DNA from: JBDSEG01 sp039920165
GTDB lineage: Bacteria; Pseudomonadota; Gammaproteobacteria; Burkholderiales; Burkholderiaceae_C
Direction: 5' to 3'
Length of the DNA stretch: 7,432 bases
Assembly: GCA_039920165.1 (NCBI GenBank)
Contig: JBDSEG010000239.1
Location: forward strand, 1-7,432
Shown here: positions 6,568 to 7,432 of the stretch, piece after piece
How the letters are laid out: each line of letters starts with the position of its first letter
Numbering within the stretch: the first letter of the stretch is position 1
The notes under the pieces: model-generated
Told to the model about the DNA's origin: nothing
The model's database searches: none
The model's input: only the letters and a program-made list of their open reading frames with translations
Translations under genes and position numbers: made by a program

Positions 6568-7047
6568 ATGAGAACCTGGAAACTCCCCGCCGATATCGAT
6601 ACCGACCAGCTCGCGCCCGGTGCGACCATGAAGCACGGCATCGAGGTCACGGCGCGCCATTGCCTCGAATCGGTTCGGCCCGGCTTCGCGGCGCAGGTGC
6701 GGCGTGGCGATGCGATCGTCGCCGGTGCCGGTTTCGGTATCGGCTCGTCACGTGAACAGGCCGCGAGCGTGCTGGTGCATATGGGCCTCTCGGTCGTGAT
6801 CGCGCCGTCGTATTCGGGGCTCTACTTCCGCAATGCGTTCAACGTCGGCCTGCTGCTCGTGACCTGCGCGCGCGCCGGCGAAATCGACGACGGCGAGGCG
6901 ATCGCCATCGATGCGCGCGCCGGCCGCATCGTTCGCGCCGACGGCCGCGTGCTGGCCTGCGAACCCATCCCCGGATTCCTGCTCGACATGGTCGAAGCGG
7001 GCGGCCTGCTGCCTCAACTGAAGCGACGACTGGAAAGCCGCCCATGA
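6568..7047 (+). CDS. Aconitase-superfamily hydro-lyase small subunit (LeuD/homoaconitase/DmdB type)
   Basis: This is the swivel-domain partner of the large subunit, needed to close the active site. It is 159 residues from the ATG at 6568, matching the short archaeal-type small subunits (about 160-170) and shorter than E. coli LeuD (about 200). Family motifs are WKLPADIDTDQLAPG (4-18), GAGFGIGSSREQA (53-65) with the substrate-binding serine-arginine turn, and YFRNAFNVGLL (86-96). The segment after PG reads ATMKHG, where methanogen homoaconitase has YLRT and isopropylmalate isomerase YLVY, so substrate recognition probably differs. Q64 stands where many relatives have histidine (SSREH). A GTG at 6556, overlapping the upstream stop, would add four residues (VRVD read as MRVD) and cannot be excluded, but the GAGGG spacing favours ATG. 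The stop overlaps the next start (ATGA). Confidence 0.88.
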   Translation: MRTWKLPADIDTDQLAPGATMKHGIEVTARHCLESVRPGFAAQVRRGDAIVAGAGFGIGSSREQAASVLVHMGLSVVIAPSYSGLYFRNAFNVGLLLVTCARAGEIDDGEAIAIDARAGRIVRADGRVLACEPIPGFLLDMVEAGGLLPQLKRRLESRP

Positions 7048-7432
7048 AACCCGAGTTCGACCTGCTGATCAAGAACGTTCGCGTCGTGCGTCCGCAAGGC
7101 CACGCGGTGCACGAGGCCGATATAGGCATCACCGGCGGGCGCATCGCGCGCGTCGCGCCCGGCATCGATATCGGGCGTGCGCAGACCGCCTACGACGGCC
7201 GCGGCCGGCTCGCCTTTCCGGGGGTGGTCGACGCCCACATGCACAGCGGCATCTATTCGCCGCTCGCGGAAGATGCAGTGAGCGAAAGCAAGGCCGCGGC
7301 GATGGGCGGCGTGACCTCGTCGCTCAACTACTTCCGCACCGGCCAGTACTACCTGAACAAGGGCGGGCCGTACAAGAAGTTCTTCCCCGAGGTGCTGAAG
7401 CTGGCGAAGAACCGCTTCCACGTCGACTACGG
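7044..7432 (+). CDS. Cyclic amidohydrolase (hydantoinase/dihydroorotase-like), 3' end cut by window
   Basis: The first 129 complete codons of an amidohydrolase-superfamily enzyme are visible, starting at the ATG that overlaps the upstream stop. The N-terminal small beta domain reads FDLLIKNVRVV (5-15), then ITGGRIARVAPG (29-40), typical of urease-type amidohydrolases. PGVVDAHMH (59-67) holds the first metal-binding HxH pair, H65 and H67. AAAMGGVTS (84-92) matches the AAxGGxT helix-turn of hydantoinases, dihydropyrimidinases and allantoinases. The following YFRTGQYYLNKGGPYKKFF (96-114) is not a segment I recognise from well-known members. The carboxylated lysine and later histidines lie beyond the window, so activity and substrate cannot be assigned. 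Enzymes of this class hydrolyse cyclic amides such as hydantoins, dihydropyrimidines or ureides. The operon position suggests it processes the imported compound or a product of the hydro-lyase. Confidence 0.85.
   Translation, partial: MKPEFDLLIKNVRVVRPQGHAVHEADIGITGGRIARVAPGIDIGRAQTAYDGRGRLAFPGVVDAHMHSGIYSPLAEDAVSESKAAAMGGVTSSLNYFRTGQYYLNKGGPYKKFFPEVLKLAKNRFHVDY

Noticed and set aside
5189..7047. Assignment as leucine-biosynthesis leuC and leuD
   Set aside because: No leuA or leuB is near, the neighbours are transport and amidohydrolase genes, the subunits are short archaeal-type, and the small-subunit recognition loop is unlike isopropylmalate isomerase.
1..7432. CRISPR array, tRNA/rRNA genes, insertion sequences, phage or defence genes
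   Set aside because: No regularly spaced direct repeats, no cloverleaf or rRNA-like stretches, and no transposase or integrase motifs were found. Nearly all bases belong to metabolic and transport genes.

Overview
The window is a dense stretch of high-GC DNA (roughly two-thirds G+C by eye) with every gene on the + strand. It reads as a bacterial chromosome, most likely a betaproteobacterium of the Burkholderiales/Rhodocyclales kind. The reasons are the high GC, a Bug/TctC-type periplasmic receptor (a family greatly expanded in those bacteria), and REP-like repeats built on the CCCTCTCCC/GGGAGAGGG core. The taxonomic call is inference.

Layout: (1) positions 1-773 hold the C-terminal part of a Liv-type periplasmic substrate-binding protein, cut by the window edge. 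(2) Positions 774-933 are a 160-base gap with a REP-like hairpin and two perfect palindromes. (3) Positions 934-4238 encode a complete HAAT-family (branched-chain amino acid type) ABC transporter core: permeases LivH and LivM and ATPases LivG and LivF. (4) Positions 4242-5192 encode a Bug/TctC-family periplasmic receptor; no TctA/TctB membrane partner is visible. (5) Positions 5189-7047 encode the large and small subunits of a two-part aconitase-superfamily hydro-lyase (LeuCD/homoaconitase/dimethylmalate-dehydratase type). (6) From 7044 to the right edge is the start of a cyclic-amidohydrolase (hydantoinase/dihydroorotase type) gene.

From livH to the amidohydrolase the genes overlap by 4 or 8 bases, or are separated by 3 to 8 bases, so they almost certainly form one operon with translational coupling. 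The simplest reading is an uptake-plus-catabolism operon: the ABC transporter brings in a polar amide-, ring- or amino-containing carboxylic acid, the amidohydrolase opens or hydrolyses it, and the LeuCD-like enzyme hydrates, dehydrates or isomerises a hydroxy-acid product. The actual substrate cannot be read from the sequence.

The most unusual local structure is a REP-like inverted repeat at 6454-6562. It lies inside the 3' end of the hydro-lyase large-subunit gene, where it appears to supply about 34 C-terminal residues, the stop codon, and the Shine-Dalgarno sequence of the small-subunit gene. A related hairpin lies between the binding-protein and permease genes.
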